NCBI GenBank assembly: GCA_910579655.1
Contig: CAJTVE010000051.1
Coordinates: 1 to 22,805, forward strand
DNA length: 22,805 nt
DNA from: an uncultured Allobaculum sp.
GTDB taxonomy: Bacteria > Bacillota_I > Bacilli_A > Erysipelotrichales > Erysipelotrichaceae
Reading direction: 5' to 3'
Position numbers and translations under genes: made by a program. The notes below the pieces were generated by a model, which was given only the letters and a program-made list of their open reading frames with translations, was not told where the DNA came from and did no database searches. Below, one piece after another: positions 16,036 through 22,805 of this stretch (positions are counted from its first letter, which is position 1; each line of letters opens with the position of its first letter).

Positions 16036-16671
16036 GCAATCTCCGTCGATACAAAGAAGAAAGAGAACGTTGGAAACTTCAAAAATCCAGGTGTGGAATA
16101 CCGTAAATCTAAGGATCCTCGTAATTGTCTGGATCACGATTTTCCTTTACCAGAACTCGGTAAAGTTGTCACATACGGAGTGTATGTTCAAAACAATAAC
16201 ACAGGATATATTAATTTAGGTACAGACCATGATACTTCTGACTTTGCCGCAGAGAGTATCTGCCGCTAGTGGTTTACATTTGGAAAGCCAACTTTTCCTA
16301 ATGCAAAAAGAATCTTTATCACTGCGGACGGTGGAAGAAGCAATAGAGTCAGAGGGAAACTCTGGAAATACGCCCTTTAACAAGCAGCAGATATCACCGG
16401 TCTTGAAATTCATATGTCCCATTTCCCACCAGGAACATCGAAGTGGAACAAGATTGAACACCGTCTTTTCTGTTTCATTTCGAAGAATTGGCAGGGCAAG
16501 CCTCTGATCGATATCGAGACAATTATCGATTTGATTGGCTCGACAAAGACCAAAAAGGGATTAACTGTCCATTGCGATTTTGATTCAGCGAAATATCCTG
16601 TTCAAGTCAAATTGACTGACGAGCAGATCGAGTCAATTAACATGTCTGAATGTGATGAATTAGGGCAATGA
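16036..16671 (+). pseudogene. Decayed ISAzo13-family transposase, 5' truncated
   Basis: A single plus-strand frame from 16036 encodes the C-terminal half of an ISAzo13-type DDE transposase. Recognisable blocks: AISVDTKKKENVGNFKNPG, LDHDFPLPELGKVVTYGVY, FITADGGRSN, HFPPGTSKWNKIEHRLF, ending LIGSTKTKKGLTVHCDF. The N-terminal half is missing; homology stops just after the repeat at 15978-16033. Two in-frame stops break it: TAG at 16267 where the family has a Trp (TGG to TAG) and TAA at 16378 where Gln is expected (CAA to TAA). No frameshift is seen, so decay is fairly recent and consists of single transitions. The longest intact part runs from the Met at 16414 to 16671. It cannot encode an active enzyme. 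I could not find its terminal inverted repeats. Confidence 0.88.
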
Positions 16672-17014
16672 AATTACGTCATCTACCCTAATAAATAATC
16701 AAGTTATTAAGTGACTGTTCCTTAGGTTTAAAATGCTCTCCAAAGACTATGTAGAGTACAACTGCAAAAAAGCCTGAGTACTTAGACGCCATTCCTGTCA
16801 GAACATGATCAAGGACTGATATTATACTGGCTCGCGGTATCTGCAGCAAAGAATCAAGTGGTTTGAATTCAGTCATCAACTTGAGTTTTTGCTATTTTGA
16901 GTGGTTTAATAATCGTTTTTTAAGCGTGATTTTATAGCTTAATTAGTCATCAAATTCTAAACTATCTTTAACGAGCGCATTTATGTGTTATAAGTTTCAA
17001 TAATTGGTTTGATA
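16672..17014. other. Gene-free AT-rich stretch
   Basis: A 63-codon minus-strand frame at 16688-16879 has one hydrophobic segment but no ribosome site and no recognisable homology, so I leave it as a possible gene remnant. TTTGAT/ATCAAA at about 17008-17031 is an inverted repeat near the end of the neighbouring minus-strand gene, without a clear T-run on that strand. Confidence 0.4.
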
Positions 17015-17701
17015 TTATGAAATCAAATTTTCATCCAAGTAGATTTTGTTTCTTTGACTATTTATCAGGATATTGGAGAGAAGAGATTCATCAAGTAAGT
17101 TCAATACATCATCAGGAAGGTTGAAAATATTCGCCTGAGCATCTCTAAACAAAATATCTGTATACTTTTTCTGATCGTTGGCACGAGAAATAATGTACTG
17201 TACAACGTAAGAGCTTTTACACTTTGAAAGACAATTTTCATCTCTCAATGAGTGAACGGTAAAGCAATCTCCATTTGAGTTTCCTAGGTTGTCCGTTTTC
17301 TTATTTAAACATAGAGTAAAGTTCAAGTTCGTTGCTCCAAAACGGAAGCTTTGAGTATCTGTTACAATTTCTTCTAATATCAGCTTGGCAGAGCCAGCTA
17401 AAGTTGAAATATCTCCAATATGTTTTATTTTGCGTTTACATAATTGGTAAGGATGATTGGCGCTGAACCAAAACTGCGATTCGCTCAATTTTCCTTGCAC
17501 TGCTTTCCTGTAGAAATCCTTTGCAGATAAGTTTGTTTCGACACCTGTTAAATGACGGAAATTTTCAGCTTTATAGATCACTTCAATATATCGATTGTTA
17601 AATACATATAAAAAACGCTTCCCAACCAAATTGTGTTTATATAACAGCGCAGCGTTATGGATGCTTTGGGTAATTCTTTTCTTATCCTGCTTTTTAGACA
17701 T
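17015..17701 (-). CDS. PBECR4-domain-like protein (228 aa)
   Basis: Resembles standalone Bacillota proteins annotated with the PBECR4 domain, a predicted nuclease-related fold from phage and toxin contexts; biochemical activity is not established. Visible blocks: LLYKHNLVGKRFLYVFNNRYIEVIYK (19-44, in part), FRHLTGVETNLSAKDFYRKA (48-67), a Lys-rich segment with HIGDISTLAGSAK (94-106), FRFGATNLNFTLCLNK (119-134), VHSLRDENCL (149-158) and a C-terminal acidic tail. The frame runs to 17743, but those extra codons enter the terminator hairpin; the Met at 17701 follows AGGAAAG and fits better. Only about 30 bases separate it from the terminator of the upstream structured RNA, so it may rely on read-through or a promoter inside that RNA. 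The gene is visibly AT-richer than lon or cstA, consistent with transfer. Confidence 0.6.
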   Translation of the reverse strand: MSKKQDKKRITQSIHNAALLYKHNLVGKRFLYVFNNRYIEVIYKAENFRHLTGVETNLSAKDFYRKAVQGKLSESQFWFSANHPYQLCKRKIKHIGDISTLAGSAKLILEEIVTDTQSFRFGATNLNFTLCLNKKTDNLGNSNGDCFTVHSLRDENCLSKCKSSYVVQYIISRANDQKKYTDILFRDAQANIFNLPDDVLNLLDESLLSNILINSQRNKIYLDENLIS

Positions 17702-17731
17702 GCTCTTTCCTTTATCCTCAAAATATCTACT

Positions 17732-17775
17732 AAAAACAAGCACCGGATAACTTTCGTTATCCGGTGCTTGTTTTT
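17732..17775 (-). terminator. 20-bp perfect terminator hairpin of the structured RNA
   Basis: AAAAACAAGCACCGGATAAC (17732-17751) pairs perfectly with its complement at 17756-17775. On the minus strand the loop is GAAA, a stable GNRA tetraloop, and the stem ends in five T. It separates the RNA from the PBECR4-like gene. The A-run on the other side could make it work in both directions, but nothing on the plus strand needs it. Confidence 0.92.
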
Positions 17776-17802
17776 AAAAGCGGTTTTATGCTGGCCGTCA
17801 GC

Positions 17803-17906
17803 CGCGATACCCTTCCGAGTATCTAAGAAGTCGCCGAAATATTAAGTCCCCGGCGCGGACTCACCGTATCTCCCTGGCGGGGGCGCGATATCCTTCCGGA
17901 TATCTA
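17803..17906 (-). repeat. Duplicated tetraloop module inside the RNA
   Basis: Minus-strand copies at 17906-17884 and 17825-17803 share TAGATA, CGGAAGG and TATCGCG and differ at three positions, all within the stem and all keeping pairing. The copies are 81 bases apart. Confidence 0.9.
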
Positions 17907-17981
17907 GAGGTGCTGGTAATTAACCTCCCCAGCCGGAGCCCGGCTTAATTCGTGCCGCTACACGTTCTTTGTTGCATTAAT

Positions 17982-18010
17982 ATTATGCCACACTCGATTT
18001 AAATAAGCAA
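17982..18010 (-). promoter_or_regulatory. Promoter of the structured RNA
   Basis: On the minus strand TTGCTT (18010-18005) and CATAAT (17987-17982) are separated by exactly 17 bases, with TGG directly before the -10 as an extended element. The predicted start is near 17975. Confidence 0.75.
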
Positions 18011-18150
18011 AAGTCAGATAAAATTCGTTACTGTTCACCGTTAGGGTTCATCGAATCTTAAAAAGAATAGGAAAGTGGCCAGAAAGCCTCCAGTTTTGGC
18101 GATCTCTTGCGACAGCTGGTATCGATGAGAATAGTTCTTTTTGGAGGTTT

Positions 18151-18325
18151 GGAATCTTGAACGATGTTTGTTCCAAGGTACTGCTTTCAAACGACCATGA
18201 AAAATTTTCAATCTTATGATAATGGTGATTGATATAGAAATCAATCAATCGTTCATCAAGTTGATTGTTATGAAAATTTTCAAAGTAATGAAACAAAATA
18301 CCCGGAACAAACATCGCTCAAGAAC
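18151..18325. repeat. Imperfect 175-bp inverted repeat, copies L and R
   Basis: The left arm contains TCTTGAACGATGTTTGTTCC (18155-18174) and the right arm its near complement GGAACAAACATCGCTCAAGA (18304-18323), one mismatch in 20. AAAATTTTCA recurs inward in both arms, and the centre has GATTGAT/ATCAATC. The right arm also matches copy C at 15978-16033. Frames crossing it on the minus strand give no recognisable protein. It may be a miniature element or the remains of two element ends. Confidence 0.7.
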
Positions 18326-18410
18326 CGCATTCCGGCCATATGACCTGAATTACAATGTACTTGCCGATTGTGTATGATGGTTTTAGGAAGATACGAAAGA
18401 GGTTGCGAGC

Positions 18411-18563
18411 ATGTGTAGAATTCTTGATGAAGTGAAAGAAGAAAACGCCAGAGATATTACCTGTCGCATGTTAGCCAAAAACTATCCTGTACAGGAGATT
18501 GCTGAAGTCACAGCCATTCCTCTTGAAGAAGTAGAGGAATTGAGAGCTCAAATGAGCAAATAA
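18411..18563 (+). CDS. Possible 50-aa protein, helix-turn-helix-like
   Basis: An ATG at 18411 behind AGAGG opens a 50-codon frame, MCRILDEVKEENARDITCRM and onward to TAA at 18561. The tail PVQEIAEVTAIPLEEVEELR resembles the IeqIAeyTGLsieEIekL end common in Rpn-like transposase/nuclease proteins and other small HTH pieces, so it may be a leftover C-terminus or a true small gene. Product unknown. Confidence 0.45.
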   Translation: MCRILDEVKEENARDITCRMLAKNYPVQEIAEVTAIPLEEVEELRAQMSK

Positions 18564-18719
18564 CCGTGCAAGTTATGAGAATCTGAGATTCCATTTATAG
18601 TCGGAAAACGTACCTGGTGGATGGCAGACAATAGGCAAAGAAGATTGGCTGTTGTTAACCATTCGATCTTTGACCTAAAGGGAATCTGTCGGATCTAACA
18701 ATTCAATTTTTCAATCTCA

Positions 18720-18745
18720 AGTCAGCTTTCGGGCTGGCTTTTTTT
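18720..18745 (+). terminator. Plus-strand terminator
   Basis: GTCAGC and GCTGGC enclose a TTTCGG-type loop and are followed by seven T. It faces lon and would end transcription from the small ORF at 18411. Confidence 0.75.
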
Positions 18746-18778
18746 GCGCAGGAGAATCAGGAATGGTTTGAGTGCACG

Positions 18779-18803
18779 AAAAAAGCCGCCCCGAAGGACG
18801 GCT
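18779..18803 (-). terminator. lon terminator with UUCG loop
   Basis: On the minus strand AGCCGTCC pairs with GGGCGGCT (one T-G wobble) around a TTCG tetraloop, followed by a T-run (18784-18779). It lies about 200 bases beyond the lon stop. Confidence 0.85.
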
Positions 18804-19002
18804 GAAAACAAGGGCATGTCGAGACTGTAGATATCAAAAGTCAGGATTTCAGAAGTTCGAAATCTTCAAAATACCGAGTACAGAGTGCAGATTTGATTTG
18901 CTTCCGGTTGCAGAAGGGTTCAAATCTTCACGTTCTTGAACTTTAACCTTCTCAGATTTTCGTACTCGCAGATTTTATCTTCAGACCTTGCAAAAGCCTG
19001 GT

Positions 19003-21342
19003 TTAGAGAATGACAGCTGCCCCATCGGCTGCCAGACGTGGAATTTCAAAGGTAGACAGATGAACGCCGAGCGTTTCTTTTAACACGTCTTCCACGGTTT
19101 TTACTGGAACGATTTGTAAAGCCTCTTTGACTTCTTCAGAGACTTCGTCCAGGTCGCGCTGGTTGTCCCATGGGATGAGCACTTTGGTAATGCCTGCGCG
19201 CATAGCGCCAAAGAGTTTTTCTTTCAGACCACCAATTGGCAGAACGTCGCCACAAAGGGAAAGTTCACCGGTCATGGCAATGTGAGAGTCAACGGGTTTG
19301 CGTAAGGCCAGTGAGGCCAGCGCAGTCAGGATGGTAATTCCAGCACTTGGACCATCTTTTGGTGTTGCGCCCGCTGGAAAGTGGATGTGGATATCCTGCT
19401 TGCCAAATTCCATTGTGTCTAATGGCAGACGGGATTTGAGGACAGAGTAGGAGATACGCGCAGATTCTTTCATGACATCCCCAAGCTGACCAGTCAGAAT
19501 CATCTGACCAGATCCAGGCATGGATGCTGCTTCAATGAAGAGCACTTCGCCGCCTACGGCAGTCCAGGCAAGACCGGTTACCACACCACATGGGTTCGAG
19601 TCTTTGACTTTTTCATGGTGGACGGTGATCGGACCAAGAATTGCGGCCAGATCTTCAGATTTCACCACAACTGGATTTCCAGTTTCGATCAGATCTACAG
19701 CTTTGGCACGGGCGACTTTGGCGAGCTGCTTTTTCAGTCCGCGGCAGCCGGCTTCCATGGTGTAGGAGTTGATCAGGGTTTCGATTGCTTCATCTTCGAT
19801 CGTCAGATCATGCGGATTCATTCCGTGTTCACTTAAGACTTCTGGTAAGAGGTGATCTTTGGCAATTTCGAATTTTTCAGATGGAGTGTAGCTGGACAGC
19901 TGAATGATTTCCATTCGATCCAGCAGTGGTCCTGGAATGGTATCCAGGGAGTTGGCGGTTGCGATGAACATGACATCAGACAGATCATAGGGAAGATCCA
20001 GATAGTGGTCTGTGAAGGTGTCGTTTTGTTCCGGGTCAAGAACTTCAAGCATGGCGGCCGATGGATCGCCAGAGAATCCGCCAGCCATCATCTTATCGAT
20101 TTCATCGAGAACCATAACCGGGTTGGTGGCACCAGCCTGCTTCATGGCTTTTAAGATACGGCCGCTCATCGAGCCGACATACGTGCGGCGATGGCCGCGG
20201 ATTTCGGATTCATCACGGATACCCCCTAAAGAAAGGCGGGTATATGGACGATGGAGAGCTGCGGCAATGGATTTACCCAGCGAAGTTTTACCGGTTCCAG
20301 GAGGGCCGACCAGCAGGATGGCACTTCCTTTCATGGACTTGCGCAGTTTCATGACCGCAAGATGCTGGAGAATACGGTCTTTGACCTTGTCCATGCCGGA
20401 GTGGCGGGCATCAAGAAGCGCTCTGGCTTCTTTGAGGTCCGGCGTGAATGGTTCTTCTTTTTTCCAGGGCAGGCTCAGCGCAAATTCAAGATAGTTGCGC
20501 AGAACTTCTGCTTCCTGAGACTGTCCATTCATGCTTTCCAGACGTTTTGCTTCTTCTAAAAGAGCTTTGGAGTTTTCTTTATTCATGCCGGCAGCCTGAA
20601 TCCGGCTGGCATAGCTTTTTTTTGGCTCATCCGGATTGCCGCCTTCTTCGTTGAGCTCGCTTTGCAAAGCTTCGAGCTGACGCTGCAGTGCCTGGCGACG
20701 ATAGAATTCACTGGCCTCTTTAGAAAGTTTTTCGTTGACTTCCAGGTTGAGGGAAATGGATTCTTTCTGCCGCAGCAGGTAGTCGATAAAGCGAGTAACC
20801 CGCTGACGCTGGCTGGACATCGCCAGCAGTTCGTACTGCTCCTGGTTGGAGATTGACATGTACTGGCATAAGAAGGAGATCATCTGGTTGATCGAGGTAT
20901 ATTCTTTCGCCCGTCTGGCAATATGGCGGCCGCCCTGAATGGACTTGGCCATATCATCAACGAGACGTTTGATGTAGTCGAGCATATCCTGTTCGGACTG
21001 TTCAGATAAATCCTGTTCTTCTGGAGCAAGCTGCCAGGTGCAGGATTTACCATCTTCTGAGATGGAGACGATCCGGATTCTTTCTAAAGACCGAGCCGTC
21101 ACGACGGTCGCGTTGTTGCCGTCGCTGTGCATATTCGTTGCGACGCACATTAACCCATAGGCGTTGAGATCTGATGCACCTGCCTGTGCATGCGAATCCT
21201 CACCGCTGAAGGCCGCAAAATTCTCTTCGAAGAGATTTTCGGCCTGTTCCTGTCGAAGGTTTTTCAGCCGGAGGATTGTCTGTGGCAGCAATAATGTTCC
21301 CGTTACACGAATGAACGGGGAAGTTTTTAATACTTGTTCCAT
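19003..21342 (-). CDS. lon: ATP-dependent protease Lon (779 aa)
   Basis: Cytoplasmic hexameric AAA+ serine protease that degrades misfolded and regulatory proteins. The N-terminal substrate domain (about 1-195) is divergent in sequence. A helical coiled segment follows (about 200-290). The AAA+ module has Walker A GPPGTGKT at 346-353, Walker B VMVLDE at 409-414 and the sensor segment FIATAN at 459-464. The protease domain has Ser666 in PKDGPSAG and Lys709 in GGLKEKL, 43 residues apart as in E. coli Lon (Ser679/Lys722). Length is normal for the family. The ATG at 21342 follows AGAGAGG. It is transcribed divergently from an HxlR regulator with 138 bases between starts; a palindrome covers its -35 box. 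No CtsR or HrcA site was seen. Confidence 0.96.
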   Translation of the reverse strand: MEQVLKTSPFIRVTGTLLLPQTILRLKNLRQEQAENLFEENFAAFSGEDSHAQAGASDLNAYGLMCVATNMHSDGNNATVVTARSLERIRIVSISEDGKSCTWQLAPEEQDLSEQSEQDMLDYIKRLVDDMAKSIQGGRHIARRAKEYTSINQMISFLCQYMSISNQEQYELLAMSSQRQRVTRFIDYLLRQKESISLNLEVNEKLSKEASEFYRRQALQRQLEALQSELNEEGGNPDEPKKSYASRIQAAGMNKENSKALLEEAKRLESMNGQSQEAEVLRNYLEFALSLPWKKEEPFTPDLKEARALLDARHSGMDKVKDRILQHLAVMKLRKSMKGSAILLVGPPGTGKTSLGKSIAAALHRPYTRLSLGGIRDESEIRGHRRTYVGSMSGRILKAMKQAGATNPVMVLDEIDKMMAGGFSGDPSAAMLEVLDPEQNDTFTDHYLDLPYDLSDVMFIATANSLDTIPGPLLDRMEIIQLSSYTPSEKFEIAKDHLLPEVLSEHGMNPHDLTIEDEAIETLINSYTMEAGCRGLKKQLAKVARAKAVDLIETGNPVVVKSEDLAAILGPITVHHEKVKDSNPCGVVTGLAWTAVGGEVLFIEAASMPGSGQMILTGQLGDVMKESARISYSVLKSRLPLDTMEFGKQDIHIHFPAGATPKDGPSAGITILTALASLALRKPVDSHIAMTGELSLCGDVLPIGGLKEKLFGAMRAGITKVLIPWDNQRDLDEVSEEVKEALQIVPVKTVEDVLKETLGVHLSTFEIPRLAADGAAVIL

Positions 21343-21374
21343 GGTAATCCTCTCTTTCTAGTGTTATGGATGAT

Positions 21375-21403
21375 ATTATAGGTGTCGGTTAGAAAAAAGT
21401 AAA
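21375..21403 (-). promoter_or_regulatory. lon: lon promoter
   Basis: On the minus strand TTTACT (21403-21398) and a perfect TATAAT (21380-21375) are spaced by 17 bases, about 35 bases before the lon start. Confidence 0.75.
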
Positions 21404-21408
21404 TACTT
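21397..21408. promoter_or_regulatory. Palindrome on the lon -35 box
   Basis: AAGTA-AA-TACTT is an inverted repeat that covers the lon -35 hexamer, with further ACTTACTT half-sites at 21417-21423. HxlR-family operators commonly carry TACT/AGTA arms, so the divergent regulator at 21481 is the obvious candidate. Binding is inferred. Confidence 0.5.
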
Positions 21409-21444
21409 ATAAAAAACTTACTTAGAACTTTTTTCTGATCTATG

Positions 21445-21453
21445 TGGTAAAAT
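21445..21453 (+). promoter_or_regulatory. Extended -10 promoter of the HxlR gene
   Basis: TGG directly followed by TAAAAT (21448-21453) forms an extended -10 element; no good -35 is seen, which such promoters can lack. ATAAGGAG follows as ribosome site. Confidence 0.5.
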
Positions 21454-21480
21454 GCTTCTCATAAGGAGTAAACTTGATTT

Positions 21481-21858
21481 ATGAAAAAGCTCATCGTTTA
21501 TCAGGATGATTCCTGTCCCATGAAACATGCATGCAAAGCCCTCGAGGGAAAGTGGAAGATTCCTGTGATCTATGTATTATGCGTAAATGGTACGCTTCGC
21601 TACAACGAACTCAAGCAGGCACTGGGGATTACCAATGTCATGTTATCCAATACTCTCAAAGACCTGGAGCAGGAGGGGCTGATTGTTCGGATCTCCTATA
21701 ATGAAATCCCGCCACGTGTGGATTACTCCCTGTCAAAAAGTGCCCAGGGACTGATTCCGATCATGAATGCCTTCGCCCGCTGGGGTGAAACCCGGATGAC
21801 AGATCTGGATACCGTATCCAGTCTGTTCGGGCAGGAAATTCTGGATAACCAGAAGTAA
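21481..21858 (+). CDS. HxlR-family winged-helix regulator (125 aa)
   Basis: Small dimeric MarR-like DNA-binding protein; members often sense electrophiles or oxidants through Cys. CPMKHACKALEGKWKIPVIY (12-31) begins with the family CP motif. Then come RYNELKQAL, the recognition helix ITNVMLSNTLKDLEQEGLI, and the wing EIPPRVDYSLS. Cys12 and Cys18 are near the N-terminus where YodB/HypR-type sensors have their reactive Cys. AAGGAG stands upstream of the ATG at 21481. Divergent from lon, so it may control lon or itself through the shared spacer. Inducer unknown. Confidence 0.92.
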   Translation: MKKLIVYQDDSCPMKHACKALEGKWKIPVIYVLCVNGTLRYNELKQALGITNVMLSNTLKDLEQEGLIVRISYNEIPPRVDYSLSKSAQGLIPIMNAFARWGETRMTDLDTVSSLFGQEILDNQK

Positions 21859-21931
21859 TTCATTTCATATCGGAAAAGGGTATGTTTTTAAACAGATAAA
21901 GACAGAAGAGATCAAAGATACGCCCAAGAGA

Positions 21932-21956
21932 CCGGAATTGCTCCGGCCTTTTTTGT
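21932..21956 (+). terminator. Terminator of the HxlR gene
   Basis: CCGGA and TCCGG enclose ATTGC and are followed by CC and six T, about 75 bases after the stop. Confidence 0.8.
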
Positions 21957-22805
21957 TGGTTAAGTTCACCTAAAACAGACACTTTGCGGCGGATGCCGTT
22001 TTGCCCAGGCAAAGAGCGGGGATCAGGCTCAGGTCGGGAGGCCTTGCGGTTTTATCCATAGATTGAAACAGCCGATTATGAATGGCTATGGACGATGGAT
22101 CTTATATCTGAAAACAGGATCGAGCAAAGAAAGCAGACACTATGGCCGATCAGGAAAGCAGATAAAAGGCAAAATCAGAAAGCAGTCATACGAAGGAAAG
22201 CAAAATACGATATGAAACAATCAGACGAAAAGGACGAGAGGATCAAAAAGAGGAAGAAAGACATCTGCCATCAGAAAAAAGGGATGAACAGAATCTCTGA
22301 TAGGAAAAGATACAGGCAGACGCCCTTGGGGACTGTAGATCAGAACGAGTGTCTGATCAAAAAGTTGAGGTAATTTTGCGAATACCAGTCATCGTTCTTG
22401 GTCAACTTCATTATATCCGAAAAGTAAAATAAACTCTAAGATAAGAAAATTATCGAAAAAGAGACAAAACAGACAGATTTATTCGTGAATGAAGCGTCCA
22501 GCTGGCAAAAATGGAAAAGTGCAGCTCGTCAAGCTGGAATGAAAATTAAATCTCAAACAGCTGATTTTGTGCTCTTTTCTATAGGAAGTGAGTTGGTAAA
22601 GTGATGATAATGGCCATTTTATAATCACTGATTCAGGACGAAAGAAAAGAAAAAAGAGAGAATATTCAAATTTGAATTGAATTCTTGCAAAAATCCCCCT
22701 CAAACTATCCGATTCGTACGAGTTTCTGCTCTTCTTTTTTCTGTAACCCCTGCACCCATTATTCCTAAAAAAGCGCAAAAAACCCCTATCAAACAAATTT
22801 GATAT
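21957..22805. other. Gene-free right end
   Basis: The plus strand is strikingly purine-rich from about 22090 to 22370. A 92-codon frame there (22095-22373) is a Lys/Arg/Gln-rich composition artefact without a ribosome site, and a minus-strand frame at 22479-22796 also lacks any family likeness. I see no RNA gene. The window ends inside AT-rich DNA. Confidence 0.55.

Larger units (their letters stand above)
17732..17975 (-). ncRNA. Large structured RNA with duplicated GGAA hairpins, possibly raiA-motif class
   Basis: On the minus strand a promoter at 17982-18010 should start an RNA of about 240 nt near 17975 that ends at the hairpin 17732-17775. AGCGG (17959-17955) pairs with CCGCT (17783-17779) to close the fold. 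Inside are a GC-rich hairpin AGCCGG-GCT-CCGGCT, a GAGGT/ACCTC stem, an AGTCC/GGACT stem, a GCTG/CAGC hairpin and two copies of a 23-nt module (17906-17884 and 17825-17803) holding a 7-bp stem with a GGAA tetraloop followed by CGCG. Between copies one stem pair changes U-A to C-G and another C-G to U-G, which supports the fold. Size, promoter, terminator and compactness recall the raiA-motif class of Bacillota, but I give that name from memory only. No gene overlaps it. Confidence 0.85.
18564..19002. other. Spacer with two facing terminators
   Basis: Apart from the two terminators at 18720-18745 and 18779-18803 I see no gene. The stretch between 18836 and the lon stop has no notable structure. 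Confidence 0.5.

Noticed and set aside
16688..16879. 63-codon minus-strand ORF with one hydrophobic segment
   Set aside because: Short, no ribosome site and unrecognised; at best a remnant.
22095..22373. 92-codon basic ORF
   Set aside because: Reflects purine-rich DNA; no start signal or domain.
1..22805. CRISPR arrays, rRNA or complete tRNA genes
   Set aside because: No regularly spaced repeats and no conserved rRNA or tRNA cores were found on reading both strands by eye.

Overview
The window reads as part of a low-to-middle GC Bacillota chromosome, probably an anaerobic gut member of the Erysipelotrichia or a neighbouring class. The evidence is a lactose/cellobiose-family PTS with a LicR-type regulator, a rubredoxin-fused flavodiiron protein beside a DUF438 protein, a CstA carrier, a Lon protease of Bacillota length and an HxlR regulator. 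The taxon is inferred from protein character only.

Left third (1-9450): a sugar-uptake region built around a 1.5 kb gene-free divergent spacer. On the minus strand an orphan PTS IIB gene (2118-2468) is followed by a GH1 6-phospho-beta-glycosidase (168-1595). On the plus strand lie IIB (4001-4318), a LicR-type regulator with two HTH, two PRD, IIB and IIA domains (4329-6323), IIA (6417-6794), an unrecognised four-helix membrane protein (7086-7598) and IIC (7988-9340), closed by a terminator. IIC, IIB and IIA would import and phosphorylate a beta-glycoside and the GH1 enzyme would cleave the phosphorylated product. The regulator probably senses PTS phosphorylation state. A cre-like site and several palindromes lie in the spacer.

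Middle (9700-15910): a RelB/RelE-like toxin-antitoxin pair with a palindrome inside its promoter; a DUF438/hemerythrin-like/PAS protein followed by a flavodiiron-rubredoxin fusion, a plausible NO or O2 detoxification unit; and a CstA-family transporter with a long terminator.

Accessory island (about 15978-18350): visibly AT-richer DNA bracketed by inverted copies of a roughly 55 bp repeat. It holds a decayed ISAzo13-family transposase, a minus-strand gene for a PBECR4-like protein and, just upstream of that gene, a well-formed structured RNA of about 240 nt with its own promoter and a 20 bp GAAA-loop terminator. The RNA contains a duplicated hairpin module whose two copies differ by compensatory changes. 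It may belong to the raiA-motif class, which I cannot verify. A 50-codon ORF follows the island.

Right end (18700-22805): lon on the minus strand, divergent from an HxlR-family regulator. A palindrome sits on the lon -35 element. The last 900 bases hold one terminator and otherwise purine-rich DNA without a convincing gene.
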